Assembly (NCBI RefSeq): GCF_003946505.1
Contig: NZ_RHON01000012.1
Span: forward strand, 1-32,808
Direction of reading: 5' to 3'
Length of the DNA stretch: 32,808 nt
Origin: Companilactobacillus mishanensis
GTDB lineage: Bacteria > Bacillota > Bacilli > Lactobacillales > Lactobacillaceae
This document shows positions 1 through 7,839 of this stretch, piece after piece. Below the pieces are notes generated by a model that was not told the origin of the DNA, searched no databases, and saw only the letters and a program-made list of their open reading frames with translations. The position numbers and the translations under genes are program-made. The stretch's first letter is position 1. Each line of letters starts with the position of its first letter.

Positions 1-63
1 CCAAAAAAGATATTCGGTTGGAAATCTACTTTCGAGGTTTTTAAAGAAAAGTGTTCCAGTTGA
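1..63 (+). CDS. IS30-family transposase, C-terminal fragment (cut by window edge)
   Basis: The first 20 codons are open and end in TGA at 61-63. They read PKKIFGWKSTFEVFKEKCSS. The pattern (R/K)K-x-(F/L)GWK(S/T)(P/T)(Y/F)EVF is the usual C-terminus of IS30-family transposases, just after the DDE catalytic core. The stop is followed at 65-78 by ACTTGTAAATTCAA, which resembles the AT-rich terminal inverted repeat of IS30 elements lying just past the transposase stop. Only the tail is visible, so it cannot be said whether the element is intact. Family assignment rests on this short motif alone. Confidence 0.62.
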   Translation, partial: PKKIFGWKSTFEVFKEKCSS

Positions 64-108
64 CTTGTAAATTCAAGCCCAATAATCAGGCTTTGAAAGA
101 TTTTAAAT

Positions 109-134
109 AAAAAATCCCCATAAGATGATTTTTT
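109..134 (-). terminator. intrinsic terminator of the leftmost minus-strand operon
   Basis: An 8-bp A/T-rich stem (109-116 with 127-134) with a 10-nt loop overlaps the stop codon of the 64-aa gene. On the minus strand it is followed by a T-rich stretch. The stem is weak in GC, so confidence is moderate. Confidence 0.5.
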
Positions 135-328
135 TATTGGAATAATCGTTTCGTAAATTTATAATACAACGTTCCTACGATTGCCATGATAACAATCCAA
201 AGAATCAGAACTACCAAGTAACTACTAGAAAAATGTGAGTACATCATATTTCTAAATGGGCGCCAAAGTACTCCAGTCAGCAAGATAATCATAATAACAC
301 CTAAAAAATCGAGCTTATTATTTGTCAT
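134..328 (-). CDS. small two-helix membrane protein, unknown function
   Basis: This 64-aa protein has two hydrophobic segments (about residues 8-22 and 37-56) separated by a short polar stretch with basic residues, and a basic C-terminus (YKFTKRLF). I do not recognise a family. The start is supported by GAGGGGTGAT 7-16 nt upstream on the minus strand. It lies 18 bp downstream of the pentapeptide-repeat gene and so is probably co-transcribed with it. A weak terminator overlaps its stop codon. It is likely a real but uncharacterised membrane peptide. Confidence 0.6.
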   Translation of the reverse strand: MTNNKLDFLGVIMIILLTGVLWRPFRNMMYSHFSSSYLVVLILWIVIMAIVGTLYYKFTKRLFQ

Positions 329-346
329 TTTATCACCCCTCAGGAT

Positions 347-979
347 TTACATATATCCTTCAGCTTCTTCACGTGTCATCCAATAATGGATCCCACCAGT
401 TGAATCGACCCAACGATTGAGATTGAAATTATTTGCTTCGATCCAGTGACCCTGGCGATAAATAAAATTGGGGTCCACGTACGATATTGCTTCATCGTAT
501 GGTTCATGCGTATACATGTCATCGATTGTCATAACTTTTGCTTTATCACAACGAAATGAATTTGCGGTAGCGGATGTCCTGCGTGCATCAGCTGGAATCA
601 ATAATTTAACTATTTTAAAGTTGAAACATTTTTTATAACCTAAAAAGGCACCCTTCTCTGGACAATGCATTCGGAAATGCTTGGTTTCTTCGTCGGAAAT
701 TATTCCCGTTAAATCAGCATTTTCAAGCATGGAATGAAATAAATCTGCACCCGAAATGTCAGCATTCTTTAAATTACAGCCACGTAAATCGGCACTCACT
801 AGCGAGGCGTTTTTCAAAGATGCATTCGAGAAATTGCAGTTCTCGAATAATGCATTCGTGAATTTTATCCCATCCAAGTTTGCATTTGAAAAATCGACAT
901 CTTCAAATCTAGTCTCCGTAAAATCACGGTTTGATAAGTCTTGTGCAACAAAATTTTTATCAATTAATTCCTCTACCAT
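347..979 (-). CDS. pentapeptide-repeat protein
   Basis: From about residue 15 to 95 the protein is a run of A(D/N)Lxx-type pentapeptides (for example DFSNANLDGI, NASLKNASL, ADLRGCNLKNADISGADLF). This is the signature of a right-handed quadrilateral beta-helix. The C-terminal 110 residues are not repeats and contain many aromatic residues (YRQGHWIEANNF). The frame is open up to a GTG at 1012, but no Shine-Dalgarno precedes that codon. ATG at 979, preceded by GGGATG, is the better though still weak start, giving 210 aa. No membrane segment is present. Pentapeptide proteins have varied roles, including gyrase mimicry; nothing here selects one. It precedes the 64-aa membrane gene in the same direction. 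Confidence 0.8.
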   Translation of the reverse strand: MVEELIDKNFVAQDLSNRDFTETRFEDVDFSNANLDGIKFTNALFENCNFSNASLKNASLVSADLRGCNLKNADISGADLFHSMLENADLTGIISDEETKHFRMHCPEKGAFLGYKKCFNFKIVKLLIPADARRTSATANSFRCDKAKVMTIDDMYTHEPYDEAISYVDPNFIYRQGHWIEANNFNLNRWVDSTGGIHYWMTREEAEGYM

Positions 980-1066
980 AAACAACATCCCATTTCGTGA
1001 AAGTTTGCACACTCTTTATTCTATTTTAACTCATTCTGAGAAATATGAACTAGTGTCAAACAAAAA

Positions 1067-1096
1067 AAACAAACTTCATGAGATAGAAGTTTGTTT
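1067..1096 (-). terminator. intrinsic terminator after the 1097-1758 gene pair
   Basis: A perfect 11-bp stem (AACAAACTTC at 1068-1077 with GAAGTTTGTT at 1086-1095, plus one flanking A-T pair) is followed on the minus strand by T7. It begins directly after the stop codon at 1097. Confidence 0.85.
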
Positions 1097-1462
1097 CTAA
1101 TTTGTAATACGGTTATTTTTATTCCTATCATTATATATTGAACCCCAAATACCGGGAATCAGATACAGTACATTGAACGACATTACCAAGAATATTCCTA
1201 TAAGCATCAATAATATCGGCGACACCTGCGAATAATTATTATGAAGATTATAGATTAAAATAAATTTTAATATCAAAAGAAGTACTATTCCTAAAATTAT
1301 TGCGGACATTACTGCAACTATCATGATTCCACCATTGTTGGGAATACTCAAAAACTCGATGAAACGAGGAAATATATTAAGGCCTAAAATAAAATCTAAA
1401 ATAACGTTACCTAACAAGATCGCATAACCAACTGTTTGGATTGCTGAATGATGCCTATTCAT
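1097..1462 (-). CDS. multi-pass membrane protein, unknown function
   Basis: This 121-aa protein has three to four predicted membrane segments (about residues 10-30, 43-70 and 80-107) and a polar, Asn-rich C-terminus. A usable AAGGGG sits upstream of the ATG. The gene lies 17 bp downstream of the 92-aa membrane gene, so the two form a small operon ending in the strong terminator at 1067-1096. I do not recognise a family and cannot give a function. Confidence 0.6.
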   Translation of the reverse strand: MNRHHSAIQTVGYAILLGNVILDFILGLNIFPRFIEFLSIPNNGGIMIVAVMSAIILGIVLLLILKFILIYNLHNNYSQVSPILLMLIGIFLVMSFNVLYLIPGIWGSIYNDRNKNNRITN

Positions 1463-1479
1463 AACATTCCCCTTAAAAC

Positions 1480-1758
1480 CTAAATTTTTTTCGAATCAAA
1501 AGATTTGATCCACAAATATCGACCTGCAATCAATATTCCTAAGAAAACCACTAGAAAAATCATGACCCGACTAGTCATAGTCACCTGGATCAGCTGCTGT
1601 TCCGCATTAAATATTGTTTTTACTGTCACACCAAAAATTGTCGAAATTGTTCCTGAATAACCTTTTATCAACAACTCAATTAGGAAATCTAAAATCAAAA
1701 TAATTAAGTAAATACCTACTCCATCACTGAATACACGCAATACATTAATTTTTTTCAT
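1480..1758 (-). CDS. small membrane protein, possible DUF2975-like, unknown function
   Basis: This 92-aa protein has two hydrophobic segments (about residues 13-33 and 64-86) separated by a polar stretch containing NAEQQLIQVTMTSRV. It has a strong AGGAGGGT ribosome binding site. It is the first gene of the pair that continues with the 121-aa membrane protein. The family suggestion is weak and rests only on size and topology. Confidence 0.6.
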   Translation of the reverse strand: MKKINVLRVFSDGVGIYLIILILDFLIELLIKGYSGTISTIFGVTVKTIFNAEQQLIQVTMTSRVMIFLVVFLGILIAGRYLWIKSFDSKKI

Positions 1759-1970
1759 TATTTTACCCTCCTAAAAAGATATACGACACTTTTCGAGGTT
1801 CTGTATAACTATGATATCATGCAATTTCTTTGATATTTAGGATAACTATAAAATAGTAAATTTGTTTATGAAATTTTATATCAAATTAACTTATAAATTG
1901 GGTATCTGACAATAGATAAGTCTTCGCAAAAGCCTATATACTAGTCTTCGATAAACTTTAGGAGGACTAA

Positions 1971-2711
1971 ATGAAAAAACTACTAGGATTGATTTTATTA
2001 CTAGCAATTTTTCCACTAACAGGTTGTGGCAACCTAAATAGGCAGACAGAGGCAGAATCTGTCCACGAAGCAAATTCAGGCGTTGATTTGAACGAAGTAC
2101 ATAAGAAAAAAGCGCTCTGGGAAAAGAAACTACATAGTGCAAAGATTCAAACTATCGGACCAAATCAAATGGAAGACATAGCTTTTCTTCCAACATCCCT
2201 TGATGAATTGAAGACACACAACAATATCGTAGCTAACGGTACTATCGTTGATCTAGAAAAAATGACTGGTAATCACGATTCAGCTTTCACTAAGATAAGT
2301 ATGCACGTTGAAAAAATTCTTTATGGAAAGAAAACTTTTTATAACAAGACAATCGTCTTCTTTTTAAATAGTGGGTTTATTGATAATCCCAGCCAAAAAG
2401 ATTACAACTACATCGCTTCTTCAGAAGTCCCCATTCCCAAAATCGGTTCAAAAATTATTGCCGGATTTAATCCTCTGAATATCGATCCGAAGAACTTTGA
2501 TGGGCCAGATGAATTTTTCTACAAAAACGGAGTTGGTGGTAAAAATGCATTCATCGTCAATATTCCAATTTACAACCTATGGGTACAAAACGAAGGTGAA
2601 TCGAAGTATAAGCCAAACAATCCCACTTTGCTCAAGGATACAAAAGACAATTGGTATTCCAAAAAAATACTTTCATTGACGAAAGATTTGAACAAATTAA
2701 TGAACAAATAG
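1971..2711 (+). CDS. predicted lipoprotein, unknown function
   Basis: The N-terminus MKKLLGLILLLAIFPLTGC is a textbook type II signal peptide with lipobox LTGC, so Cys19 should be lipid-modified and the protein anchored on the outer face of the membrane. The mature part (about 228 aa) is polar and lysine-rich. A repeated use of VNGTIVDLEK-like beta segments is visible, but I recognise no domain. AGGAGG lies 7 nt before the ATG. The next gene, an LTA synthase, starts 95 bp downstream on the same strand, but a good -10 (TATAAT, 2754-2759) between them suggests that gene can be transcribed separately. Confidence 0.8.
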   Translation: MKKLLGLILLLAIFPLTGCGNLNRQTEAESVHEANSGVDLNEVHKKKALWEKKLHSAKIQTIGPNQMEDIAFLPTSLDELKTHNNIVANGTIVDLEKMTGNHDSAFTKISMHVEKILYGKKTFYNKTIVFFLNSGFIDNPSQKDYNYIASSEVPIPKIGSKIIAGFNPLNIDPKNFDGPDEFFYKNGVGGKNAFIVNIPIYNLWVQNEGESKYKPNNPTLLKDTKDNWYSKKILSLTKDLNKLMNK

Positions 2712-2806
2712 TCGCGTGACCTAATCCAATTAGGCTAAAAAATGATATTAAAGTATAATACTTACTAACGTTTCATTTTCAATTTGGATTGGGGTGCAAT
2801 ATCTTG

Positions 2807-4933
2807 ATGGAAAGACTAAAGAGAACATTGAATACCAGACTAGGTTTCATGGCTTCTTTAGTATTCCTATTGTGGCTTAAGACCATCATCACATACTTTA
2901 CAGAGTTCAACCTTGGTGCAACGGACGTATTTCAATATTTAACGATGTTCATCAACCCGATTGGATTTGCGATTACCGTCTTCAGCTTGTGTCTATTCAT
3001 CAATCGGCCCAAAATATCATATTCACTGATGTTAGTAATATATGTAGTCATCTCAATTTTGATATATGCCAACGTACTATATTATCGAGAATTTTCCAAC
3101 TTCATTCCTGTTAGTACAATGCTCGGTGTGGCAAGCGTTTCAAAAGGATTGGGTAACAATACTGTCAGTATGATTTCTCCTCATGATTTTATCTACCTGT
3201 TAGATTTCATCCTATTAATAGTGATCTTTGCGACCAAGTACATTCGAATCGATACTAGACCTTTCCGAAAACTTAATGCGATGGCCAGCTTCATGTTTGG
3301 CCTAATGTTTTTCTCACTTAATTTAATGATTTCTGAAGCAAATCGTCCACAATTACTAGGTAGAACTTTCGACCAAACTTATCTTGTTAAATATCTCGGA
3401 CTTCCCGCATTTACTATCTACGATGGACTTCAGACAGTCCATTCCGATCAAGTAAAATCGACTGCGATCGGTACTGATATAGATCCAGCACTTAAGTATG
3501 TTCAAAACCATTATGCAAAACCAGACCCAGAGTATTATGGCATTGCCAAAAAGAAAAATATTATCATCATTCATTTAGAAAGCTTTCAACAGGCACTGAT
3601 TAATCTCCGTGTTAATGGACAAGAAGTAACTCCATTCCTGAACGGCCTATACAACAGTAATGAGACCCTGTCATTTGACAATTTCTATCACCAAGTTGGC
3701 CAGGGAAAAACTAGTGACGCTGAAACTATGTTAGAAACTGGGCTTTTTGGAACTGCATCAGGAACTTTCTTTAACAACCAAGCATCAAGCAATACGCTTG
3801 AAGGTGCACCGGCAATTTTGCAACAGACATACGGATATTCAAGTGCAGTATTCCACGGAAATGTTTCCAGCTTTTATCACCGTGATAGTGTTTATAAAAA
3901 TCTAGGATATAACTACTTCTTTGATAAGAGTTATTTCAACAGCAATGGTGAAAACTCGATCGGTATGGGATTGAAGGATAAATTGCTATTTGCCGAGAGC
4001 TCCAAATACCTCGAGCAAATGCAGCAACCGTTCTATACCAAATTCATTACACTAACCAATCACTGGGATTTTGGGCTTGATGACATCGATAACGATGGAT
4101 TCAAAACTGCCGAAACTCCTGACAAACACGTAAACGGGTACTTTCTGACCGCCCATTACTTGGATGCCTCACTAAAGGAATTCTTCGAATATCTCAAAAC
4201 TAGCGGTTTATATGATAATTCGATGGTTATTTTATATGGTGACCATTATGGCATTTCCAACGACCGTAACAGGAATTTGGCTCCAATTCTTGGGTACAAC
4301 CAAGATAATTGGAATGATTTCGACAACGCACAAATGCAACGAGTGCCATTCATGATCCATATGAAAGGTTTGAACGGTGGTATCAGACACGAATATGGTG
4401 GTGAAATTGACGTATTACCAACACTACTTCATTTGGAAGGAATAAACAGTTCTAAGTATATTCAAGTCGGCACTGACCTGCTATCGAAGGAACACAGTCA
4501 GTTAGTTCCGTTTAGAAATGGGGACTTTGTGACTCCAAAATATACTGTTCTAAAAAATCAGCAAGATGTTTATGCTAATAAAACTGGCGAGTTGATAGAT
4601 TTGAAAGCTAATCCTAATTTGGCAGATAAAGTAGCCAAATGGGATAAGCAAGTCAAGGAGAAATTTAAGATATCTGATAATGTTCAGAAAATGAATTTGC
4701 TAAGATTCTATACTCCACTGGGCTTCACACCAGTTGATCCAGCCAAATATAGTTATCAACATCAAATCGAACAAATGATTAAAATTCGAGATAGTTTGGG
4801 TAACAAGTCAACGAGCATGTATTCGAAAAACGGTAACACTTCAACTACTAATTTTTACAATACTGACGCTCCCGAATTAAGAGATAACCGGAATCCAATC
4901 GATAATATTAATTCTGCCGTAAAAGCAAAATAA
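2807..4933 (+). CDS. ltaS: lipoteichoic acid synthase-type glycerophosphate transferase
   Basis: LtaS-type enzymes move sn-glycerol-1-phosphate from phosphatidylglycerol onto the lipoteichoic acid chain outside the cell. The protein has about five N-terminal membrane helices and then an extracellular sulfatase-fold domain. Visible active-site residues are Glu258 in HLESFQ, the catalytic Thr302 in GQGKTSDAE, and Asp479-His480 in YGDHYG; further ligand-type His residues occur in FHGN and TNHWDF. The frame opens at a TTG at 2789, but GGGGTG at 2791-2796 is the ribosome binding site of ATG 2807, giving 708 aa. In S. aureus LtaS the substrate loop reads FWNR; here it reads FYHRD, so the Trp is replaced by Tyr. 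The C-terminal 90 residues are a polar extension. It could be a primase or second LtaS paralogue rather than the main synthase. Confidence 0.9.
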   Translation: MERLKRTLNTRLGFMASLVFLLWLKTIITYFTEFNLGATDVFQYLTMFINPIGFAITVFSLCLFINRPKISYSLMLVIYVVISILIYANVLYYREFSNFIPVSTMLGVASVSKGLGNNTVSMISPHDFIYLLDFILLIVIFATKYIRIDTRPFRKLNAMASFMFGLMFFSLNLMISEANRPQLLGRTFDQTYLVKYLGLPAFTIYDGLQTVHSDQVKSTAIGTDIDPALKYVQNHYAKPDPEYYGIAKKKNIIIIHLESFQQALINLRVNGQEVTPFLNGLYNSNETLSFDNFYHQVGQGKTSDAETMLETGLFGTASGTFFNNQASSNTLEGAPAILQQTYGYSSAVFHGNVSSFYHRDSVYKNLGYNYFFDKSYFNSNGENSIGMGLKDKLLFAESSKYLEQMQQPFYTKFITLTNHWDFGLDDIDNDGFKTAETPDKHVNGYFLTAHYLDASLKEFFEYLKTSGLYDNSMVILYGDHYGISNDRNRNLAPILGYNQDNWNDFDNAQMQRVPFMIHMKGLNGGIRHEYGGEIDVLPTLLHLEGINSSKYIQVGTDLLSKEHSQLVPFRNGDFVTPKYTVLKNQQDVYANKTGELIDLKANPNLADKVAKWDKQVKEKFKISDNVQKMNLLRFYTPLGFTPVDPAKYSYQHQIEQMIKIRDSLGNKSTSMYSKNGNTSTTNFYNTDAPELRDNRNPIDNINSAVKAK

Positions 4934-4974
4934 AAGAACATTGAATGAGTTAATAAGCTCATTCAATGTTCTTT
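4933..4974. terminator. bidirectional terminator between ltaS and the hydrolase gene
   Basis: A perfect 17-bp stem (4933-4949 with 4958-4974) with an 8-nt loop is flanked by an A-run on the left and T5 on the right. It lies exactly between two convergent stop codons and should serve both strands. Confidence 0.92.
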
Positions 4975-5823
4975 TTAGTTTTCACCATAAAACTCGTTAG
5001 CACTTTTTACGAAGGATTCATGATATTGTGCGATACTGCCGTGACCAGCATCTGTATAAATGATCAAACGACTATTTTTAATACGGTCCTTTAATTGATA
5101 TGTATTTGGGGTCGTTGGAACCATGATGTCATTATCGCCATTCACAACTAATGTTGGAATATCTATGTCAGATAAATCAGCAGGTTTTTCTTTACCCCAA
5201 GCATTGATAGCACGTAACTGCTTACGATATGCAAACCAGTTTATTGTCTTATCTCTATCTTTTTTACGGATGTTCAATCGAGCAACAAAGTCCTGGGCAC
5301 TGCGTTTACCATTTTCCGTTCTAGTGAAAAATAGGTAAGTTTTTATATCCTTGAAAGTTACTAAAGCACGTGCAAGTGATGCGTCAGATATTTTAGTAAC
5401 GTTTTCGATACCTTCTCCGCCACGAGGACCAGTACCAGCTAAAATCACGCGATTTAGTAATTCTGGATCCTTCAACATCATTTCTTGAGCAATCATGCCA
5501 CCCATTGAGAAAGCTAAAATATCAACTTTTTCTAGTTTAAGTGCTTGAATGAAATTAATCGTATCATCAGCCATTAACTGAATACTGTCAGAAACCTTTC
5601 CAGAAGAAGTTCCAACACCTTGATAATCAAATGTAATTACCCAATGATTTTTGGCTAGTCCATCAATTATTGTAGGATCCCAATTATCTAAGTTAGCTGA
5701 CAAATGGTTTAGAGCAACGATGGGAGTCCCTTTTCTAACTCCAACCTCGCGATAGGCGTATGTAATGCCATTATTTGCGGTTACCTTTTTGTTTGGAACA
5801 GAAACGTAATGTGAGTTATCCAT
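4975..5823 (-). CDS. alpha/beta hydrolase
   Basis: This 282-aa protein has the full alpha/beta hydrolase layout: an oxyanion region around LNHLSANLDNWD, the nucleophile elbow FSMGG with Ser106, an acid at Asp230 or Asp232 (NGDNDIMVP) and His261 (DAGHGS). No signal peptide is present, so it is cytoplasmic. AGGAGA lies 6 nt before the ATG. It sits 24 bp downstream of the oxidoreductase gene, in one operon facing a TetR gene. The substrate cannot be read from the sequence; small esters or lactones are typical of this subfamily. A role in detoxification together with the oxidoreductase is an inference from context. Confidence 0.88.
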   Translation of the reverse strand: MDNSHYVSVPNKKVTANNGITYAYREVGVRKGTPIVALNHLSANLDNWDPTIIDGLAKNHWVITFDYQGVGTSSGKVSDSIQLMADDTINFIQALKLEKVDILAFSMGGMIAQEMMLKDPELLNRVILAGTGPRGGEGIENVTKISDASLARALVTFKDIKTYLFFTRTENGKRSAQDFVARLNIRKKDRDKTINWFAYRKQLRAINAWGKEKPADLSDIDIPTLVVNGDNDIMVPTTPNTYQLKDRIKNSRLIIYTDAGHGSIAQYHESFVKSANEFYGEN

Positions 5824-5847
5824 ATTTTTCTCCTATTATAATGCAGA

Positions 5848-6849
5848 TTAAAATCGTATTATTACTTTTCCTTTTGGATGACCATTCTTTACTAACTCAA
5901 GTGCTTCGTTAATATCATTTAATTTAAATTCTGTTGGATCTATTGCAGGTTCAATATCATGTTGCTCAACAATTTTGGTAATTTCTTCAAGTTGTTCGCC
6001 GTCACTTCTGACAAAAATAAAATGATATTCAGCTCCAACAGCCTTAGCTTGTTTGTCGATTTTCTTACCAGCAATCGAGAATAAACACGTCTTGAAAAAC
6101 GAAAAATTACGATCAGTTGCAAATAATTTATTAGGACCCATTATCAATGAAAGTATTTTCCCACCTGGCTTGATAATAGATAATTCATGTTGAAACTCTT
6201 TCTTACCAATCGTATCGATAACATAATCTACAGATTTGAGCTTTTCCCAATAATTTTCTTTACGGTAATCAAAGTATTGATCAACGCCCATATCAATGGC
6301 AGATTTTCTTGAGGCAGCATTTCCACTAACAAATACTTTCATCCCCATTTGTTTTGCCAAAGGAATTGCCATTTGACCGAAAGAACCCGAGCCACCAGGT
6401 ATCATAACCGATTCTCCTGCCTTAGCATGCAACTCCTCAGTGAGACCTTGATATGCAGTCAATCCAGTCAGCGGAACTGCTGCACTTGTTACAAAATCTA
6501 AGTTCTTAGGTTTCAATGCAACGGCCTTAGAATTGATAACTGTATATTCAGCGAATGCTCCAATTTTATTCAGTGGAAGTCGCGCATATACTTCATCACC
6601 GATTTCAAAATCATGAACATTTTTACCAACAGCCGTAACAATTCCTGAAAGTTCATTACCCAGAGTAACTGGCATGTCGTAATTTTGAATAAGTTTTACG
6701 CTTCCAGTACCTATCAACATTTCCAAGGGATTCACAGCGGCAGCCTTAACTTTTACTAGCACTTCGTCAGCGTTCGGAACTGGCACGGGAATATCCTTTA
6801 GTTCCAATTTGAAATTCTTGTCATATTTTATTAATTGAGCTGCTTGCAT
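5848..6849 (-). CDS. NAD(P)H-dependent quinone oxidoreductase / zinc-independent alcohol dehydrogenase
   Basis: This 333-aa MDR-superfamily protein has an N-terminal GroES-like domain (NELSGIV, GDEVYARLP) and a Rossmann fold with the nucleotide motif GGSGSFGQMA near residue 150. The cysteines that bind catalytic zinc in true alcohol dehydrogenases are absent, which places it with quinone reductases and enone reductases. The frame is open to a TTG at 6864, but that codon lies inside GAGGGAGAA, the ribosome binding site of ATG 6849. It is the first gene of the operon and is divergent from the TetR gene, with which it shares a 155-bp control region. Likely substrates are quinones or reactive carbonyls. 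Confidence 0.88.
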   Translation of the reverse strand: MQAAQLIKYDKNFKLELKDIPVPVPNADEVLVKVKAAAVNPLEMLIGTGSVKLIQNYDMPVTLGNELSGIVTAVGKNVHDFEIGDEVYARLPLNKIGAFAEYTVINSKAVALKPKNLDFVTSAAVPLTGLTAYQGLTEELHAKAGESVMIPGGSGSFGQMAIPLAKQMGMKVFVSGNAASRKSAIDMGVDQYFDYRKENYWEKLKSVDYVIDTIGKKEFQHELSIIKPGGKILSLIMGPNKLFATDRNFSFFKTCLFSIAGKKIDKQAKAVGAEYHFIFVRSDGEQLEEITKIVEQHDIEPAIDPTEFKLNDINEALELVKNGHPKGKVIIRF

Positions 6850-6869
6850 ATTTTTCTCCCTCAAAAGTT

Positions 6870-6946
6870 GTTAGGTAACTATTTTGATGTTTTGTAACTT
6901 CTTCATCATAGTATATCGTTTAGTTACAAAAGTCAAATAAAGTTAC
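6870..6946. promoter_or_regulatory. cluster of GTAAC half-sites, candidate TetR operators
   Basis: Four copies of the half-site GTAAC/GTTAC occur: GTTAGGTAAC at 6870-6879, GTAACT at 6894-6899, AGTTAC at 6922-6927 and AGTTAC at 6941-6946. TTGTAACT (6892-6899) and AGTTACAA (6922-6929) are perfect inverted copies flanking the -10 of the minus-strand promoter. They overlap both divergent promoters, the position expected for sites of the adjacent TetR repressor. This is an inference; no binding data are available. Confidence 0.6.
6908..6936 (-). promoter_or_regulatory. promoter of the oxidoreductase-hydrolase operon
   Basis: On the minus strand, TTGACT (6936-6931) and TACTAT (6913-6908) are separated by 17 nt. 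The -35 matches consensus at 5 of 6 positions and the -10 at 4 of 6. The elements are interleaved with the GTAAC half-sites. Confidence 0.65.
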
Positions 6947-6971
6947 CAAAATCATTATTTCGTGATAGAAT
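6943..6971 (+). promoter_or_regulatory. promoter of the TetR gene
   Basis: TTACCA (6943-6948) and TAGAAT (6966-6971) are 17 nt apart. The -35 overlaps one AGTTAC half-site, which would allow autoregulation. Confidence 0.5.
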
Positions 6972-7004
6972 AAATTAAATCAACATATAGAAAGACAAAA
7001 TAGA

Positions 7005-7547
7005 ATGGTACAAAAAACTAGAGATAAAATACTGATCACAGCCGAGAAATTAATTATGCAAACAGGAGATTCTGAAGTAACTTTGGATCAAATTGCCCAA
7101 GAATTAGGGCTTTCTCATGCTGCACTTTATAAACATTTCAGAAATAAGCAAGCTTTATGGGAAGCGGTCGCTTCTGCATGGTTTGACCGAGAAATCATCG
7201 ACAACATTCAAATATCTGACAAACTTCCACAATCCGAACAATTACACGACTGGTTGTGGGCGTTTGTGAACGCAAAAAAAACAGCATTCAACACGAACCC
7301 TAAAATGTTCGCATTAAATACTGAATATATTGATAATAATCCACCAGCACTTAGATTGGTTCTGAAAAGTGCCTATAGAGAAATCAACAAAATAATGAAT
7401 TACAAAGAAGATAACTTTGATAAAGCTGAAATAATATTGGCATCATTTTCGATTTTCACCCTTCCAAACTTTAAAGATACTTGGAATGAGCCAGATTACG
7501 AAAAGCGTTTCGATATGCTGTGGGATTTGATCAAAGGCGGAATATAA
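7005..7547 (+). CDS. TetR-family transcriptional regulator
   Basis: This 180-aa protein has a TetR N-terminal domain: TRDKILITAEKLI, then the helix-turn-helix around residues 26-46 (VTLDQIAQELGLSHAALYKH) followed by F-RNKQALW. The remaining 120 residues form the helical ligand and dimerisation domain, which is not conserved enough to name the ligand. It is divergent from the oxidoreductase-hydrolase operon and most probably represses that operon through the GTAAC sites between them. The ribosome binding site is weak (AGAAAGACAAA region). The ligand could be a quinone or electrophile that the operon detoxifies (inference). Confidence 0.9.
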   Translation: MVQKTRDKILITAEKLIMQTGDSEVTLDQIAQELGLSHAALYKHFRNKQALWEAVASAWFDREIIDNIQISDKLPQSEQLHDWLWAFVNAKKTAFNTNPKMFALNTEYIDNNPPALRLVLKSAYREINKIMNYKEDNFDKAEIILASFSIFTLPNFKDTWNEPDYEKRFDMLWDLIKGGI

Positions 7548-7615
7548 ATAATTCGTTAGATTATCATGTTCCATTCAATTGCTGTACTAAAAAAGTGCTG
7601 TTACAACGATTTGTA

Positions 7616-7733
7616 ATAAAAAAAGCAGACTGTCATTTCAGCCTGCAGGTGATTCCGCTAATGCGGTGGCTGTTATTCTTTAAAGTGAGCCGATAACTGC
7701 TGCGTTAATGGGGCTCACTGTTTAAATACGGAA
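7616..7733. ncRNA. candidate remnant of a type I toxin-antitoxin RNA locus
   Basis: The region holds several nested hairpins. On the minus strand GCAGGCTG (7647-7640) pairs with CAGTCTGC (7632-7625) and is followed by T7, a good intrinsic terminator. CCGC-TAAT-GCGG is a small hairpin, and AGTGAGCC pairs with GGCTCACT across 20 nt. From memory, this arrangement resembles the 3' ends of lactobacillus holin-like (TxpA/Hol_Tox type) toxin mRNAs overlapped by an antisense RNA. No hydrophobic 25-40 codon toxin frame is present on either strand here, so if the comparison is right the toxin has been lost. Confidence 0.4.
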
Positions 7734-7752
7734 ATGATCATAATTATCTTAA

Positions 7753-7793
7753 AAGAGATATGTTCAAATACATGAACATATCTCTTCTTTTGT
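7753..7793. terminator. strong hairpin terminator
   Basis: A perfect 14-bp stem (7753-7766 with 7773-7786) with a 6-nt loop is followed by CTTTTGTT on the plus strand. It closes transcription from the TetR side. On the opposite strand the flank is TTAAGAT, so it would be less efficient there. Confidence 0.75.
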
Positions 7794-7829
7794 TAAATAA
7801 AAAGCCTCATCCCTACACGGAATAAGACT
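7794..7829 (-). terminator. terminator of the glucosaminidase gene
   Basis: On the minus strand AGTCTTATTCC pairs with GGATGAGGCT through a stem with G-U pairs and one bulge, followed by TTTTTATTT. It starts 11 bp after the stop codon. Confidence 0.7.
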
Positions 7830-7839
7830 TACTAAATTA

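Noticed and set aside
2718..2738. CCTAAT-CCA-ATTAGG hairpin after the lipoprotein gene as a terminator
   Set aside because: The stem is only 6 bp and is followed by an A-run, not T-run, on the plus strand; it would not terminate the lipoprotein transcript.
7562..7615. Short frame MFHSIAVLKKCCYNDL as a type I toxin
   Set aside because: It is only 16 codons, lacks a long hydrophobic helix and a ribosome binding site.
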